Assembly: GCA_938007945.1 (NCBI GenBank)
Contig: CALLME010000012.1
Location: 1 to 7,159 of the forward strand
DNA length: 7,159 bases
Source: an uncultured Caulobacterales bacterium
Lineage (GTDB): Bacteria; Pseudomonadota; Alphaproteobacteria; Caulobacterales; Maricaulaceae
Reading direction: 5' to 3'
Under the pieces are notes generated by a model that saw nothing but the letters and a program-made list of their open reading frames with translations, did no database searches and was not told the DNA's origin. The position numbers and the translations under genes were made by a program. Every line of letters starts with the position of its first letter. Positions within the stretch are counted from its first letter, which is position 1. Below, one piece after another: positions 6,602 to 7,159 of this stretch.

Positions 6602-7159
6602 TCAAGCTTGTTTCTTTGCTGCCTCAATGTCCGCAATTTTATGCGCTTCACCAATGAAAACGGGTGTTTTCTGGTGCAGTGTTGTGACGGGTGCGCTGAG
6701 GAGAGATTGGTCGCCATCCGTCGAGGCTCCGCCCATGGCCTGTATCAAAAATGACATCGGAATGGCTTCGTAAACAAGACGCAAATGCCCTTGCTCATAA
6801 CCTTTACGGAGTGCCCCAGGATAAGCAAATAATCCGCCTTGCAAGACGAGGCGTTTAATATCGGACACCATAGAGGCGAACCACCGCATATTATGGGGCC
6901 GCGGTGTGCCATCAGGCGCCGTAAACAGCGAGGCATAATAGCTCTGCATCCAAGGCTCCCACATAGTTTGATTACACGCGTTGAGCGACATGACATCCGC
7001 TGAGGGCAAGCCGCCCTCAATTGGCATAACAGACCACACGGATGTCATCTGATCGAAAATCGCTTTGTAAACCGCATCACCATCCGCGAAAAACGCTTCG
7101 AGATTCATACCAAAGACAAAGAAGCCGCCGCTTATGATGTTGCCGCCGTGAAAATCTGC
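6602..7159 (-). CDS. fbp: Class I fructose-1,6-bisphosphatase, C-terminal part (5' end outside window)
   Basis: The minus-strand frame is open from the window edge to TGA at 6604-6602, giving 185 residues of a family usually about 330-350. The internal ATG at 7108 is not the start; 17 in-frame codons precede it to the edge. The C-terminal half of the class I enzyme is recognisable: NACNQTMWEP, NMRWFASMVSDIKRL, LQGGLFAYP, HLRLVYEAIPMSFL, GGASTDG and TLHQKTPVFIG. The enzyme removes the 1-phosphate of fructose-1,6-bisphosphate in gluconeogenesis, in the cytoplasm, with divalent metal. The Glu of LVYE matches the metal-binding Glu of the family. Two usually conserved positions differ: His replaces the basic Lys/Arg before LRL, and Ile replaces Asn of the common NPM motif. 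The metal-binding N-terminal half is not visible, so activity cannot be judged. A link to the polysaccharide operon through sugar-phosphate supply is possible but unproven. Confidence 0.9.
   Translation of the reverse strand, partial: ADFHGGNIISGGFFVFGMNLEAFFADGDAVYKAIFDQMTSVWSVMPIEGGLPSADVMSLNACNQTMWEPWMQSYYASLFTAPDGTPRPHNMRWFASMVSDIKRLVLQGGLFAYPGALRKGYEQGHLRLVYEAIPMSFLIQAMGGASTDGDQSLLSAPVTTLHQKTPVFIGEAHKIADIEAAKKQA

Overview
The window holds seven protein genes and almost no spare DNA. It reads as a chromosomal segment of a Gram-negative bacterium with roughly balanced base composition. An outer-membrane beta-barrel protein with a signal peptide supports the Gram-negative call. Overall protein character suggests an alphaproteobacterium, but that is only an impression and no marker gene here settles it.

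Left part, plus strand (1-1592): the 3' end of a LuxE-family acyl-protein synthetase gene, then after 2 bases a complete LuxC-family acyl-CoA reductase gene. In luminous bacteria LuxE and LuxC are subunits of the fatty acid reductase that makes the luciferase aldehyde. No luciferase gene is visible, so here the pair probably makes an aldehyde or reduced acyl group for another purpose.

Centre, minus strand (1604-6469): four genes whose ends overlap by 20, 26 and 8 bases, clearly one operon. In transcription order they encode: (1) a signalling protein with a histidine phosphotransfer (Hpt) domain, a degenerate receiver and an intact receiver, and no output domain; (2) an exported TPR plus beta-barrel protein of YaiO type; (3) a membrane-anchored HEAT-repeat protein; (4) a processive-type family 2 glycosyltransferase with N- and C-terminal membrane segments. 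The simplest reading is a surface polysaccharide system. The glycosyltransferase would polymerise at the inner membrane and the TPR/barrel protein would act at the outer membrane, as PgaC and PgaA do in poly-N-acetylglucosamine export. The HEAT protein and phosphorelay protein would be cytoplasmic control or scaffold parts. This operon is the most interesting content of the window. It meets the LuxC gene tail to tail with an 11-base gap.

Right part, minus strand (6602-7159): the C-terminal part of a class I fructose-1,6-bisphosphatase, cut by the window edge. The 132-base gap between it and the operon (6470-6601) holds a weak terminator-like hairpin, a possible promoter, the ribosome site of the operon's first gene (which starts at TTG), and a 10-base inverted repeat that could mask that ribosome site. 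No tRNA, rRNA, CRISPR array, insertion sequence or phage gene was seen.
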